From Blautia glucerasea (GTDB taxonomy: Bacteria > Bacillota > Clostridia > Lachnospirales > Lachnospiraceae), in contig NZ_JAJBMO010000025.1 in NCBI RefSeq assembly GCF_020537505.1, positions 1 through 57,259 of the forward strand: a DNA stretch of 57,259 nt. Direction: 5' to 3'. Below, in pieces: positions 25,354-34,796 of this stretch. Within the stretch, counting starts at the first letter, position 1. Each line of letters opens with the position of its first letter. The notes beneath the pieces were generated by a model. The model made no database searches. It was given only the letters and a program-made list of their open reading frames with translations, and was not told the DNA's origin. A program made the translations under genes and the position numbers.

Positions 25354-26298
25354 TTACTCTTCTTTCTTATCCTTCTCATCCACAACAACTTCCTTCAAAG
25401 AAGCTGCCAGTCCTGCCAGATTCTGGATTTCGGATGGGATAATAATCTTAGTGGACTTACCATCTGCCACTTTTGCAAGCGCCTCGAAGCTCTTCAGGGT
25501 AAGAACTGCATTGTCAGCGCCTGCCTCTTTGATCATACGAAGGCCTTCTGCATTCGCCTTCTGAACCTTGAGAACTGCCTCTGCCTGACCTTCTGCCTCT
25601 TTGATCATACGCTCTTTCTGAGCTTCTGCACGAAGAATTGCGGCCTGTTTCTCAGCCTCTGCATCAAGAATTGCAGACTCCTTTTTACCCTCCGCAACAA
25701 GAATGGTGGATTTCTTCTCACCTTCTGCGATCAGAATAGCCTCACGTCTCTCACGCTCTGCCTTCATCTGCTTCTCCATGGCTTCCTGAATAGCAGCCGG
25801 AGGAATGATATTCTTAAGCTCTACACGGTTTACCTTGATTCCCCATGGATCAGTCGCCACATCAAGGGAAGCACGCATCTTGGTATTGATCACCTCACGG
25901 GAGGTCAGGGTTTCATCCAGTTCCATATCACCGATAATGTTACGCAAGGTAGTTGCGGAAAGATTCTCAATGGCCATGATCGGATTCTCAACGCCGTATG
26001 CGTACAGCTTCGGGTCTGTGATCTGGAAAAATACAACGGTATCAATCTGCATGGTTACGTTATCTTTTGTGATAACCGGCTGTGGTGGGAAATCTACAAC
26101 CTGCTCTTTCAGATTGACTTTTCTTGCCACACGCTCTACAAACGGAAGTTTGAAGTGTACGCCGGTTCCCCATGTTGCCTGATAAGCGCCTAAACGCTCA
26201 AGTACGATCGCATATGCCTGGGGTACGATGCGGATGCAGGATGCCAGGATCCACAAAACCAGAATGATAACGATCAGTAGAACTAAGATACTTCCCAT
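25354..26298 (-). CDS. SPFH/band-7 membrane protein (QmcA/paraslipin-like)
   Basis: 314 aa. N-terminal membrane helix (ILVLLIVIILVLWILASCI), SPFH domain (IVPQAYAIVLERLGAYQATW, LKEQVVDFPPQPVITKDNV, LRNIIGDMELDETLTSREVIN), then a long Glu/Ala/Lys coiled coil (residues about 190-265) and a C-terminal tail. Such proteins form ring-like oligomers that organise membrane microdomains and membrane-protease complexes. Encoded next to NfeD, its usual partner, whose OB fold is thought to bind the SPFH oligomer. Confidence 0.92.
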   Translation of the reverse strand: MGSILVLLIVIILVLWILASCIRIVPQAYAIVLERLGAYQATWGTGVHFKLPFVERVARKVNLKEQVVDFPPQPVITKDNVTMQIDTVVFFQITDPKLYAYGVENPIMAIENLSATTLRNIIGDMELDETLTSREVINTKMRASLDVATDPWGIKVNRVELKNIIPPAAIQEAMEKQMKAERERREAILIAEGEKKSTILVAEGKKESAILDAEAEKQAAILRAEAQKERMIKEAEGQAEAVLKVQKANAEGLRMIKEAGADNAVLTLKSFEALAKVADGKSTKIIIPSEIQNLAGLAASLKEVVVDEKDKKEE

Positions 26299-26389
26299 AT
26301 TTACGCCTCCTATTTACTTGAGTTTTCCGACCATAAGCTGGTCAGCATTTTTATCTGCAGGTAATCTGACAGCATCAGCCACTCTGTTA

Positions 26390-26815
26390 CTATGGACGCA
26401 CAATAAGCCGAACGCCATGAACTGCCTCGATCACCACTACAGTCCCCACCGGAATTGTTACGCTGTCGTCGGATGTCCGGGCCATCCATTCAATGTCGTT
26501 AATGCGCACCTGGCCAGTCTGGGCCAGATTGTCGATCTGCTGGATCACAACAGCGCTTTTCCCCAGAAGACCTTCCACATTTGTTTTTTCTGTGCCTTTA
26601 TTCATAAGCTTCAAAGCCGCTGGCCTTGTGAAAAGAAGCAACACAAGTGAAACACAGAAAAACAGAAGAAGCTGCGGCACGATTCCCATTCCAACACCAG
26701 CTGCTATAGCAGCAGCAAGCGCACCTCCAGCAAACCAGATGGTGGTAAGTGCCGTGGTAAGCCCTTCAATAACCAGAAGCACAGCCAGGATTCCCAGCCA
26801 CATAATAGGTGTCAT
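26390..26815 (-). CDS. NfeD-family membrane protein
   Basis: 141 aa. Three predicted helices (MWLGILAVLLVIEGLTTALTT, AGGALAAAIAAGVGMG, LLLFFCVSLVLLLF), then a C-terminal OB-fold (SAVVIQQIDNLAQTGQVRIN, VPVGTVVVIEAVHGVRLIV). This is the short NfeD form lacking the ClpP-like protease domain. Adjacent to the SPFH gene, with which it is expected to form a complex. Confidence 0.92.
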   Translation of the reverse strand: MTPIMWLGILAVLLVIEGLTTALTTIWFAGGALAAAIAAGVGMGIVPQLLLFFCVSLVLLLFTRPAALKLMNKGTEKTNVEGLLGKSAVVIQQIDNLAQTGQVRINDIEWMARTSDDSVTIPVGTVVVIEAVHGVRLIVRP

Positions 26816-26833
26816 AAGACTCCCCCCTTTTTC

Positions 26834-27616
26834 CTACCGTCTCTGCCTCGCCGCCTCATACATCAGAATTCCAGCAGCCATAGCTGCATTCAGGGATTCT
26901 ACCTTGCCGCACATTGGGATCCGGATAAGACAGTCAGCAGCTTCTGCCGCCGCTTCTGTAAGGCCGTTCCCTTCATTTCCGATAAGAAACGCTGTGCCGC
27001 CCTGATAATCCTCCTGATCATAGGAATTCTTTCCTTTCAGGTGGGCTGCAAAAGTACGGATACCTCTTTGCTCCAGTTCTGCCTTTAATGATACCACATC
27101 CTCCACATATAGGAAAGGCATTCTGTAAATAGATCCCATTGTGGAACGGATCACCTTGGGATTTGTGATATCTACGCAGGTTTTGGTAAGGAAAATACCG
27201 GAAACACCAGCACCTTCCCCAGTTCTGAAAATCGTTCCTGCATTTCCAGGATCCTGAAGATCCTCCAGAACCATTACCAGAGGAGCGTCTCCTTTCAAAA
27301 TGTCTTCCACAGTCCATACTGGCTTCTTCAGCACCGTAAGGATTCCCTGTGGGGTTTTGGTGTCGCACATCTGGCGGAAAACATTGTCTGCCACGATTTC
27401 TCTTTTTTCTTCTGGAAGTGCCATAACCTGTGTCATCAAAGATGCATCCTCCGTTAATGACCCGGTTACATAAACCTTGGAAATCCAGTCCCTGGGAGCT
27501 TCCCCGAACATCTTCCGTCCCTCAGCCACAAACAGGCCCTGTTCTCTACGAGCCTTGGCTTTCTGATTTAACTGTATGATATTTTTTACCTGTGTATTAT
27601 TTGCACTGGTTATCAT
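26834..27616 (-). CDS. SpoU/TrmH-family RNA 2'-O-ribose methyltransferase
   Basis: 260 aa. An N-terminal substrate-binding domain (RREQGLFVAEGRKMFGEA) precedes the SPOUT knot with motif 1 DPGNAGTIFRTGEGAG, motif 2 AFLIGNEGNGL and motif 3 IPMCGKVESLNAAMAAGI. Transfers methyl from S-adenosylmethionine to a ribose 2'-OH of rRNA or tRNA; the exact target cannot be read from sequence. GGAGG lies before the ATG, and it starts 16 bp after ktrA. Confidence 0.9.
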   Translation of the reverse strand: MITSANNTQVKNIIQLNQKAKARREQGLFVAEGRKMFGEAPRDWISKVYVTGSLTEDASLMTQVMALPEEKREIVADNVFRQMCDTKTPQGILTVLKKPVWTVEDILKGDAPLVMVLEDLQDPGNAGTIFRTGEGAGVSGIFLTKTCVDITNPKVIRSTMGSIYRMPFLYVEDVVSLKAELEQRGIRTFAAHLKGKNSYDQEDYQGGTAFLIGNEGNGLTEAAAEAADCLIRIPMCGKVESLNAAMAAGILMYEAARQRR

Positions 27617-27631
27617 AAATTATCCTCCATG

Positions 27632-28288
27632 CTACAGCGGTTTCCGGAATTTGTTTAAATCCTCATTCCTGCCAACTGCCACCAGAATACATCCCGCTTC
27701 CAGCTTTTCAGAGGGATCCAGATTTACATTCACTGAATCGCCCTGTTTCACCGCAACCACATTGATATAGTATTTCTCACGGGCTCTGGTCTCGGAAAGG
27801 CTTTTTCCAGCCCAGTCTGCCGGAATCCGAAACTCCGCCATGCTGAAATCTGCAGACAGCTCAAACACGTCCTCAAATCCGCTGGCTGTAAAATTACGTG
27901 CAACGCGGACACCCATGGAACGCTCCGGATAGATCACCTGATCAGCACCAATCTTCTCCAGGATCCGGCCATGAAGTGAATTCATAGCCTTTGCCAGAAC
28001 AAGCGGAACTCCCAGATCCTTCACCTGCATGGTGGCTGTAATACTGGCTTCCATATTCTCTGCAACTGCAATGATCGCAACATCTACATTCTGCACGCCA
28101 AGGGATTTCAGGATTCCAGGCTCGCGCACATCAGCCCGCACCGCATAGGTAACTCTATCTGCAATTTCCTGAATATTCTCGTCTTTATCATCAATTGCCA
28201 AAACATCATAATCCGACTCAGCAAGCTCTTTCGCCAGGGTCATTCCAAACTGCCCCAGTCCGATTACTGCAAAGGATTTTCCGCTCAT
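27632..28288 (-). CDS. ktrA: potassium uptake regulatory subunit KtrA (RCK)
   Basis: 218 aa from an ATG at 28288 with AAGGAG upstream; an upstream in-frame ATG would add 24 residues with no ribosome site. RCK_N Rossmann domain (FAVIGLGQFGMTLAKELAES, VLAIDDKDENIQEIAD) binding NAD(H)/ATP, then RCK_C (FEDVFELSADFSMAEFRIP, INVVAVKQGDSVNVNLDPSE). It forms the cytosolic gating ring for KtrB. In Firmicutes RCK_C can bind c-di-AMP. Encoded downstream of ktrB across a palindromic repeat. Confidence 0.92.
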   Translation of the reverse strand: MSGKSFAVIGLGQFGMTLAKELAESDYDVLAIDDKDENIQEIADRVTYAVRADVREPGILKSLGVQNVDVAIIAVAENMEASITATMQVKDLGVPLVLAKAMNSLHGRILEKIGADQVIYPERSMGVRVARNFTASGFEDVFELSADFSMAEFRIPADWAGKSLSETRAREKYYINVVAVKQGDSVNVNLDPSEKLEAGCILVAVGRNEDLNKFRKPL

Positions 28289-28311
28289 TGTAATCTCCTT
28301 TAAAATCTGCC

Positions 28312-28360
28312 ATGAAAGCAACGGACTTTCATGCGGTATAATGTCGCCCACAGACAACAT
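28312..28360. repeat. short form of the TATGAAAGTC palindromic element
   Basis: ATGAAAG (28312-28318) pairs with CTTTCAT (28326-28332); the following GGTATAATGTCGCC matches the flank of the 146-bp element at 30958-31103 (GGTAATGTCGCC). It looks like an internally deleted copy lying between ktrB and ktrA. Confidence 0.55.
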
Positions 28361-28363
28361 TTC

Positions 28364-29755
28364 TTATCCTATCATAATATTCTCTTCTGCCAGATGCACA
28401 TCCCTGGTACGCTTCTGCGCACGGGATACAACAGCGGCGCCCAGTGTCAGCGGACCAATTCTTCCAAGATACATAGTAAAAATAACGATCCATTTGGCAG
28501 GTGTATTCATAACGGAAGTCAGTCCTCTGGAAAGACCTACCGTTCCAACTGCGGAGGTAAGCTCATACAGCACATCCACAAATGAAGCCTCCGGCATTAC
28601 TGCAAAAATCCCCAACACGGAAATAAACAGCACACCAAACACCATTCCCACTACAACCTGTGCGGAACGGATATAACTGCTGCGGATCTTTCTTCCGTAA
28701 ACCTCCACATCTTTTTTTCCCCGAAGGTTGGTGATGATACAAAGTACAATTACCGCAAGTGTGGTCGTCTTCACCCCGCCGGCAGTTCCCATAGGAGAAC
28801 CTCCCACCAGCATAAGAAACAGACAGCTCATTACACTTCCGCTGGTCAGCGCTCCCTGATCAATTGTAAAAAATCCGGCAGTTCTTGTAGTCACAGACTG
28901 AAATGCCGCAGCCATCAGTTTCTGTCCAAAAGACAGTTTTCCCAAGGTGTCCGGATTGTGATACTCAAAAAGGAGAATCAGAACAGTTCCTCCTGCCAGT
29001 AAAATCCCGGTTGTGGTCAACACGATCTTACTCTGCAAACGAAGCGTCCTAAAAAATCTGCCAGGAGAAAGCTTCTTTTGAAAAACCATTTTTATTCTTT
29101 TTCCGAGATCCCACCATACGGGAAATCCAAGTCCAGAGGCAATGATCAGCCCCATGGTAACAATATTCAGCAAAGGGTTGGTCACATAATCCGCCAGGCT
29201 ATTCTCTCCGAGAAGATCAATCCCCGCATTGCAGAAGGCTGAAATCGCTGTAAAAACAGCCTGCGCAAGCCCTTTCACAAGACCAAATCTTGGAATAAAG
29301 CAAAACGCATAACCTGCTGCTCCAATCCCTTCTGCGGCAAATACACAGAGAACCACCTTTTTTACCACGGTTACAAGACCGGACATCTGCTCCAGATTGT
29401 AGGATTCCTGGATCATCCGACGGTTTCTCAGACTAATCTTTTTGTTTAGGTAAATAAAAATAATGCTGGCAAGTGCGATCAGGCCAATTCCGCCAATCTG
29501 TATCAGCAGAAGGATCACCAGCCTGCCGGCCAGACTCCAGTGTGTGGCCATAGTCACCGTCACAAGCCCGGTTACGCACACACAGGTGGTGGCTGTAAAC
29601 ATGGCATCTGAGAACGAAGTGGTCTGGCCTGCTGCGGTACAGAAGGGCAGCCACAAAATTAGTCCCCCTACAAAAATTACCCCCGCAAAGCTGAGGGTAA
29701 TGATCTGTGCCGTATTCAGTTTGTGCAATTTATATTGCAGGTTTTGAATGAACAT
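28364..29755 (-). CDS. ktrB: potassium uptake transmembrane subunit KtrB/TrkH
   Basis: 463 aa. The start at 29755 is chosen because AAAGGA ends five bases before it; the ATG at 29761 overlaps that site. Four M1-P-M2 repeats with selectivity-filter glycines (SDAMFTATTCVCVTGLV, FTAISAFCNAGIDLLG, AAFQSVTTRTAGF, YELTSAVGTVGLSRGL). Ten membrane helices. K+ (or K+/Na+) uptake channel-like transporter working with KtrA. Confidence 0.93.
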   Translation of the reverse strand: MFIQNLQYKLHKLNTAQIITLSFAGVIFVGGLILWLPFCTAAGQTTSFSDAMFTATTCVCVTGLVTVTMATHWSLAGRLVILLLIQIGGIGLIALASIIFIYLNKKISLRNRRMIQESYNLEQMSGLVTVVKKVVLCVFAAEGIGAAGYAFCFIPRFGLVKGLAQAVFTAISAFCNAGIDLLGENSLADYVTNPLLNIVTMGLIIASGLGFPVWWDLGKRIKMVFQKKLSPGRFFRTLRLQSKIVLTTTGILLAGGTVLILLFEYHNPDTLGKLSFGQKLMAAAFQSVTTRTAGFFTIDQGALTSGSVMSCLFLMLVGGSPMGTAGGVKTTTLAVIVLCIITNLRGKKDVEVYGRKIRSSYIRSAQVVVGMVFGVLFISVLGIFAVMPEASFVDVLYELTSAVGTVGLSRGLTSVMNTPAKWIVIFTMYLGRIGPLTLGAAVVSRAQKRTRDVHLAEENIMIG

Positions 29756-29768
29756 AAGCATCCTTTAT

Positions 29769-29829
29769 GTTATTATTCACTGAAGGCATCACAAAATACA
29801 CCTTTGTGGAGAATTCAGTGAGCAATAAC
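29769..29829. repeat. diverged GTTACTGTTCACT-family palindrome in the ktrB leader
   Basis: 16-bp arms (GTTATTATTCACTGAA 29769-29784; partner 29814-29829, 14 of 16 paired) around an inner CACAAA/TTTGTG hairpin, immediately upstream of the ktrB ribosome site. A second paired region lies upstream on the minus strand (CGGTTCAC with GTGGACCG, about 29845-29903). It may affect ktrB translation. It does not match the c-di-AMP riboswitch pattern. Confidence 0.5.
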
Positions 29830-29917
29830 TCTTTTATAATTACGGTCCACCTGCTGCCGGCGCACCGGAATAATCCCGGGACACGCGGCTAAAACAAAGT
29901 GAACCGTATTTTTGCTA

Positions 29918-30907
29918 TTATTTCTTATAGTTATGGGAAAGGGACTCGCAAACTTCCCACATATATGGAGTTACGCTCTTCTCCATTGCAAGAGCTTCAT
30001 TGATATCGAAATCAACGAAATCACCATGGCGGTATCCAACAACACGGCTCTTCTTGCCTTCCAGAAGAAGGTCTACTGCCATAGCACCCATCATAGATGC
30101 ATATACACGGTCTTTACATGTAGGGCTTCCACCACGCTGCATGTGACCAAGGATAGTAGCACGTGTCTCGATTCCTGTAGCAGCCTCAATACGGGTTGCC
30201 ATAGCCTGTGAATGACCGATACCCTCTGCATTGATGATGATATGGTGTTTCTTACCCATCTTACGGCTCTCAATAATGTTATTGATCAGCTTCTGCTCAT
30301 CATAGTCATATTTCTCAGGGATCAGAACATCCTCAGCTCCGTTGGCGATACCACACCACAGTGCAAGCCAGCCGGCACCGCGTCCCATAACCTCGATGAT
30401 ACTGCATCTCTCATGGGAAGTAGAAGTATCACGAACCTTATCAATTGCTTCCATAGCTGTATTAACAGCTGTGTCAAAACCGATGGTGTACTCGGTACAT
30501 GCAATGTCAAGGTCGATGGTTCCTGGAATACCGATTGTATTGATTCCAAGGTTGGCAAGCTTCTGGGCGCCGGCAAAGGAACCGTCTCCACCGATTACAA
30601 CAAGTCCATCAATACCATGCTTGCGGCAGATCTCTGCACCACGCTGCTGTCCTTCCGGTGTACGGAACTCGGCACATCTTGCAGTGTAAAGAATTGTACC
30701 ACCACGCTCGATGGTGTCAGATACATCTCTTGCTGTCATGTCGATGATCTCTTCATTTAAAAGACCGTTATAACCTTTCTGAATACCTTTTACTTTAAGT
30801 CCGCTGGACAGTCCACGTCTAACAACTGCACGGATTGCAGCATTCATTCCAGGAGCGTCACCGCCGCTGGTCAGGACACCAATGGTCTTAACTTTGTTTT
30901 CTGCCAT
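29918..30907 (-). CDS. pfkA: ATP-dependent 6-phosphofructokinase
   Basis: 329 aa from ATG 30907 (GGAGGAG upstream); an in-frame ATG at 31012 would extend into the palindromic element and is unlikely. Motifs: GVLTSGGDAPGMNAAIRAVV (ATP), GGDGSFAGA, PGTIDLD with catalytic Asp residues, EVMGRGAGWLAL, and HMQRGGSPTCKD. The active-site loop reads TIDLD where E. coli has TIDND, a variant I associate with Clostridia. Commits fructose-6-phosphate to glycolysis. Follows dnaE after 285 bp. Confidence 0.95.
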   Translation of the reverse strand: MAENKVKTIGVLTSGGDAPGMNAAIRAVVRRGLSSGLKVKGIQKGYNGLLNEEIIDMTARDVSDTIERGGTILYTARCAEFRTPEGQQRGAEICRKHGIDGLVVIGGDGSFAGAQKLANLGINTIGIPGTIDLDIACTEYTIGFDTAVNTAMEAIDKVRDTSTSHERCSIIEVMGRGAGWLALWCGIANGAEDVLIPEKYDYDEQKLINNIIESRKMGKKHHIIINAEGIGHSQAMATRIEAATGIETRATILGHMQRGGSPTCKDRVYASMMGAMAVDLLLEGKKSRVVGYRHGDFVDFDINEALAMEKSVTPYMWEVCESLSHNYKK

Positions 30908-30957
30908 AATAATCTCCTCCATCTTATGAATCGTCGGGAGCTGTGTCTCCATTTTAC

Positions 30958-31129
30958 TATGAAAGTCCTGGACGGCAGCCGTGAATTCGTCATGCTTGCA
31001 TGTCGAATTCATGGATATCGGACAGGCTGGAACGTATGAGTAAGCAGGGCGTTAGCCCGGATTACGAATACGTTCGGCAGTTGCGGAGCAACTGACTTTC
31101 ATATATGGTAATGTCGCCGGAGACGACAT
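30958..31129. repeat. multi-hairpin palindromic element between dnaE and pfkA
   Basis: Terminal 10-bp inverted repeats TATGAAAGTC (30958-30967) and complement (31094-31103) enclose three hairpins: GAATTCG..CGAATTC with inner CATGC/GCATG (30983-31010), AACGTAT..ATACGTT with inner GGGC/GCCC (31031-31074), and CAGTTG/CAACTG (31078-31094). A fourth hairpin, ATGTCG/CGACAT (31111-31129), adjoins. No ORF. A shortened relative is at 28312-28360. Looks like a MITE- or BIME-like intergenic element that could fold in RNA. Confidence 0.7.
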
Positions 31130-31192
31130 GTCCGTTTAGTGGAAGCGCCCTCGTTTTTCTATACACATATTCAGCATTAGTTTATAGCATTT

Positions 31193-34100
31193 TTAAAGGT
31201 TTTTCAAGACTTTTTCCACTACTTTAACATTGTTCCCACCATATTTTTTCATCATCTGGCAAAGCCAGTCCTCCTGCAGGTTCACATGGTATGCTGCGGA
31301 CAATTTTTTCATGGCTTTTACATCCTTCAGATAGACCACAACACTGTCCGTTCCCTGGGACTTTCGCAGGTCTTCCAGCAATTCCTTCTCCTTCTGGTTA
31401 TAGTCGTCCTTGCTCTCAAACTGGATCCAGAGTTCTCTTGGAATATCGGAAAAAGCGCGGACCTTTTCCAGGATCAGCTTACTGGCCTTGTCGTCCTCGG
31501 CGGATACGCGGCCCTGGATAAATACACGGGCATCTTCGTTTATCATGTTCTGCCACTTCTCATAGTCTCTTGGGAAAACCATAACCTCCACGGTTCCAAG
31601 CAGATCCTCCAGGGTGAGGAATGCCATCACTTTATTGTTCTTGGTATATTTTACATTTTTCTCCGTGATCATTCCGCCAATAATAACCTTCTGATTATCC
31701 CTTACCCTGGACTCATCTGGGTCACCGGACTCATTGTCCTCTTCGTCTAAAGGCTGGAAATCAATGGTTCTGGCAGAGATCATTTTCTCCATGATACTGC
31801 GGTAACGGTCAAGGGGATGTCCGCTCAGGTAAATGCCAAGAACCTCTTTTTCATAGGCCAGAATGGTCTCCTTGTCGTATTCTTCCAGGTTGGGCATACG
31901 GATCTCGAATTCTTTCTTATCCTCCTCGCTGGCAATGTCAAAAAGGCTCAGCTGTCCGGCCATGGACAGCTTCTTATTACGGGAAATATCGTCCACGATC
32001 TGACCAAAAACGATCATTTTCTGGTGGCGGTTTCCTTCCAGACAATCCAGGGCACCTGCCTTGATAAAGTTCTCGATGGCACGCTTGTTCACCGCTTCAA
32101 TATTCCGCTCAATAAAGTTCTTCATAGAAAGATATTCGCCGTGTTCCCTTCGCTCTGCCACGATTGCCTCGATAACCGGACGGCCTACACTCTTAATGGC
32201 GGAAAGGGCATAGAGGATGGAGCCTCCTGATACGGAAAAGCCGTACTCTCCTTTATTGATATCCGGCGGCAGAATAGGGATGTTCATCTGACGGCAGACC
32301 TGAATATACTCGGCAACCTTGGCCGGCTTATCAATAACAGAGGTCATCAGGGCAGCCATGTATTCTACCGGATAATAGTATTTCAGGAAAGCGGTCTGGT
32401 AGGTAACGTAAGCATATGCTGCAGCATGGGATTTATTAAAAGCATACTGTGCAAAATCAATCATTTCATCGTAGATCTTATTTGCGATCTTTTCATCAAT
32501 TCCATTCTTAATACAACCTGGAACCCCTTCCGCTTCATTTCCGTAAACGAAGGCCTGGCGTTCTTTCTCCATGACGCTAAGCTTCTTCTTGGACATAGCC
32601 CGGCGGAGAAGGTCGCTTCGTCCCAGGGTGAATCCAGCAAGGCTCTGTACGATCTGCATAACCTGCTCCTGATACACGATACAGCCGTGGGTTGCCTTCA
32701 AGATGGGCTCCAGCTGTGGGCAATCATAGTGGATGGTGTCCGGGCGGTTCTTGCCCCGGATGTACTGGGGGATGAAATCCATGGGGCCTGGGCGGTACAG
32801 GGAAATTCCAGCGATCACGTCCTCAAGGCTGTGAGGCTTCAGCTCTTTCATGAAGCCCTTCATTCCGCCGCTCTCCAGCTGGAAAACACCGTCGGTACGT
32901 CCGGTTCCAAGGGAATCCAGTACCTTCTGGTCGTTGTAGTCTATTTTCTGCATATCAAGAGATATGCCATAGTTTTTCTTTACATTTTTTACTGCGTTGT
33001 TGATAACAGTCAGGGTTCGAAGACCAAGGAAATCCATTTTCAGAAGTCCAAGCTCTTCCAACGTGGTCATGACGAACTGGGTGACGATGGTTCCGTCCTG
33101 GGCTCTGGAAAGAGGCACGTATTCGGAAACATCCTTCTGGCTGATCACTACACCAGCGGCATGCATGGAGGTATGTCTTGGAAGACCTTCCAGACGTTTT
33201 GCCATGTCGATCAGGTGATGGACATCCGGCTGCTCGTCATATGCTTTCTTCAGCTCCGGGTTTACTTCCATGGCCTTGTCGATAGTGACAACTTTTACAT
33301 TGGGAATCTTGGCAGGAACCATTTTCGCAATAGAGTCCACCTGGGCGTAGGGCATATCAAGGACACGGCCTACATCGCGGATAACACCACGGGCTGCCAG
33401 GGTACCAAAGGTAACGATCTGAACCACACAGTCTTTGCCGTATTTGCGCACAACGTAGTCGATTACTTCCTGTCTGCGCTCGAAGCCGAAATCCACATCA
33501 ATATCGGGCATGGAAACTCGTTCCGGGTTCAGGAACCGCTCAAACAGAAGGTCGTATTTAATGGGGTCAAGCAGGGTGATTCCCAACGTGTAGGCTACGA
33601 TACTTCCGGCTGCGGAGCCTCGTCCGGGACCTACTTCAATGCCGTTTTTGCGGGCGTAGTGGATGAAGTCCCATACAATGAGGAAGTAGTCAACGTAACC
33701 CATATTTTTGATGGTGTTCAGCTCATATTCCAGGCGCTCCCGAAGTTCTGGGGTGACCGGATCGTACAGGCGTTCCAGGCCTTCGAAGCAGAGCTTGTTC
33801 AGGTATTCCCAGGAAGTGTAACCCTCTGGGACATCGAATCTAGGCAGCTTGGTTACGCCGAATTCGATTTCTACGTGGCAGCGCTGGGCGATCTTGTGGG
33901 TGTTCTCCAGGGCTTCCAATGCATATGGGAAAAGGGCTGCCATTTCCCGTTCGGATTTCACGTAGTACTGGCCGCCTTCGTAGCGCATACGGTCTGTGTC
34001 GGAGAGCTTCTTGCCTGTCTGGAGGCAGAGAAGGATGTCGTGAGGGTCAGCGTCTTCTTTATAGGTGTAGTGGATGTCGTTGGTGGCTACCAGGTCGATT

Positions 34101-34693
34101 CCGGTCTCCTGGTGCATGCGGAGAAGCTGCTGGTTTACGTTCTGCTGTTCCGGGATTCCGTGATCCTGAAGTTCCAGAAAAAAGTTGCCTTTGCCGAAGA
34201 TTTCCTGGTAACGGAGAGCGGCTTTCCTGGCGTCGGGGTACATGCCCCGGGTGAGGAAGCGGGCTACTTCACCTGCCAGGCAGGCGCTCAGGGCGATCAG
34301 GCCTTCGTGGTATTCGCGGAGAAGATCCAGGTCTACCCGGGGTTTATAATAAAAGCCTTCTTTGAAGCTTTTGGATACGATTTTCATAAGGTTCTGGTAG
34401 CCCTGGTTGTTCTCTGCCAGGAGTACCAGATGGTAGTAGCGGTCATCGCCACTGCCGATCTCACGGTCAAAGCGGGAACCAGGGGCTACGTATACCTCGC
34501 AGCCTAGGATGGGGTTGATTCCAGCTGCTCTTGCTGCCCGGTAAAAGTCGATGACGCCGTACATAACGCCGTGGTCTGTGATGGCGGCGCTGTCCATCCC
34601 AAGCTCCTTTACACGGGCAACGTATTCTTTGATTTTATTGGAACCGTCCAGCAGGGAGTATTCCGTGTGGACGTGGAGGTGGGTAAATGCCAT
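31193..34693 (-). CDS. dnaE: DNA polymerase III subunit alpha
   Basis: 1,166 aa. Start at 34693 (AAGGAG upstream), giving MAFTHLHVHTEYSLLDG; an upstream in-frame ATG adds 17 residues without a ribosome site. PHP domain intact (HLHVHTEYS, ITDHGVMYG), polymerase palm with catalytic Asp residues in MPDIDVDFGFERR, GPGRGSAAGSIVAYTLG, HTSMHAAGVVIS, finger region, helix-hairpin-helix and a C-terminal OB-fold (VIIGGMITEKNVKYTKNNK). DnaE-type replicative polymerase. Normal full length. Confidence 0.97.
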   Translation of the reverse strand: MAFTHLHVHTEYSLLDGSNKIKEYVARVKELGMDSAAITDHGVMYGVIDFYRAARAAGINPILGCEVYVAPGSRFDREIGSGDDRYYHLVLLAENNQGYQNLMKIVSKSFKEGFYYKPRVDLDLLREYHEGLIALSACLAGEVARFLTRGMYPDARKAALRYQEIFGKGNFFLELQDHGIPEQQNVNQQLLRMHQETGIDLVATNDIHYTYKEDADPHDILLCLQTGKKLSDTDRMRYEGGQYYVKSEREMAALFPYALEALENTHKIAQRCHVEIEFGVTKLPRFDVPEGYTSWEYLNKLCFEGLERLYDPVTPELRERLEYELNTIKNMGYVDYFLIVWDFIHYARKNGIEVGPGRGSAAGSIVAYTLGITLLDPIKYDLLFERFLNPERVSMPDIDVDFGFERRQEVIDYVVRKYGKDCVVQIVTFGTLAARGVIRDVGRVLDMPYAQVDSIAKMVPAKIPNVKVVTIDKAMEVNPELKKAYDEQPDVHHLIDMAKRLEGLPRHTSMHAAGVVISQKDVSEYVPLSRAQDGTIVTQFVMTTLEELGLLKMDFLGLRTLTVINNAVKNVKKNYGISLDMQKIDYNDQKVLDSLGTGRTDGVFQLESGGMKGFMKELKPHSLEDVIAGISLYRPGPMDFIPQYIRGKNRPDTIHYDCPQLEPILKATHGCIVYQEQVMQIVQSLAGFTLGRSDLLRRAMSKKKLSVMEKERQAFVYGNEAEGVPGCIKNGIDEKIANKIYDEMIDFAQYAFNKSHAAAYAYVTYQTAFLKYYYPVEYMAALMTSVIDKPAKVAEYIQVCRQMNIPILPPDINKGEYGFSVSGGSILYALSAIKSVGRPVIEAIVAERREHGEYLSMKNFIERNIEAVNKRAIENFIKAGALDCLEGNRHQKMIVFGQIVDDISRNKKLSMAGQLSLFDIASEEDKKEFEIRMPNLEEYDKETILAYEKEVLGIYLSGHPLDRYRSIMEKMISARTIDFQPLDEEDNESGDPDESRVRDNQKVIIGGMITEKNVKYTKNNKVMAFLTLEDLLGTVEVMVFPRDYEKWQNMINEDARVFIQGRVSAEDDKASKLILEKVRAFSDIPRELWIQFESKDDYNQKEKELLEDLRKSQGTDSVVVYLKDVKAMKKLSAAYHVNLQEDWLCQMMKKYGGNNVKVVEKVLKNL

Positions 34694-34796
34694 TGTGAGG
34701 TCTCCTTCTTCGCAAAATAGCAAAACAATAATATTTATAATCAACTAACAGTTTAACACATACAGCATTTCTGGTAAACACCCGTTCGTATTTTTA

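Noticed and set aside
29830..29917. c-di-AMP (ydaO-type) riboswitch upstream of ktrB
   Set aside because: Paired regions exist but the conserved GGGG...GCCGAAUCC-type core was not found; left as an unassigned structure.
30908..31012. N-terminal extension of pfkA
   Set aside because: The extra 35 codons lie largely in the palindromic element, while GGAGGAG immediately precedes the ATG at 30907.
32426..34507. 693-codon open frame on the plus strand opposite dnaE
   Set aside because: It is the codon-phase shadow of a highly conserved polymerase gene; no ribosome site, low-complexity composition and no recognisable domains.
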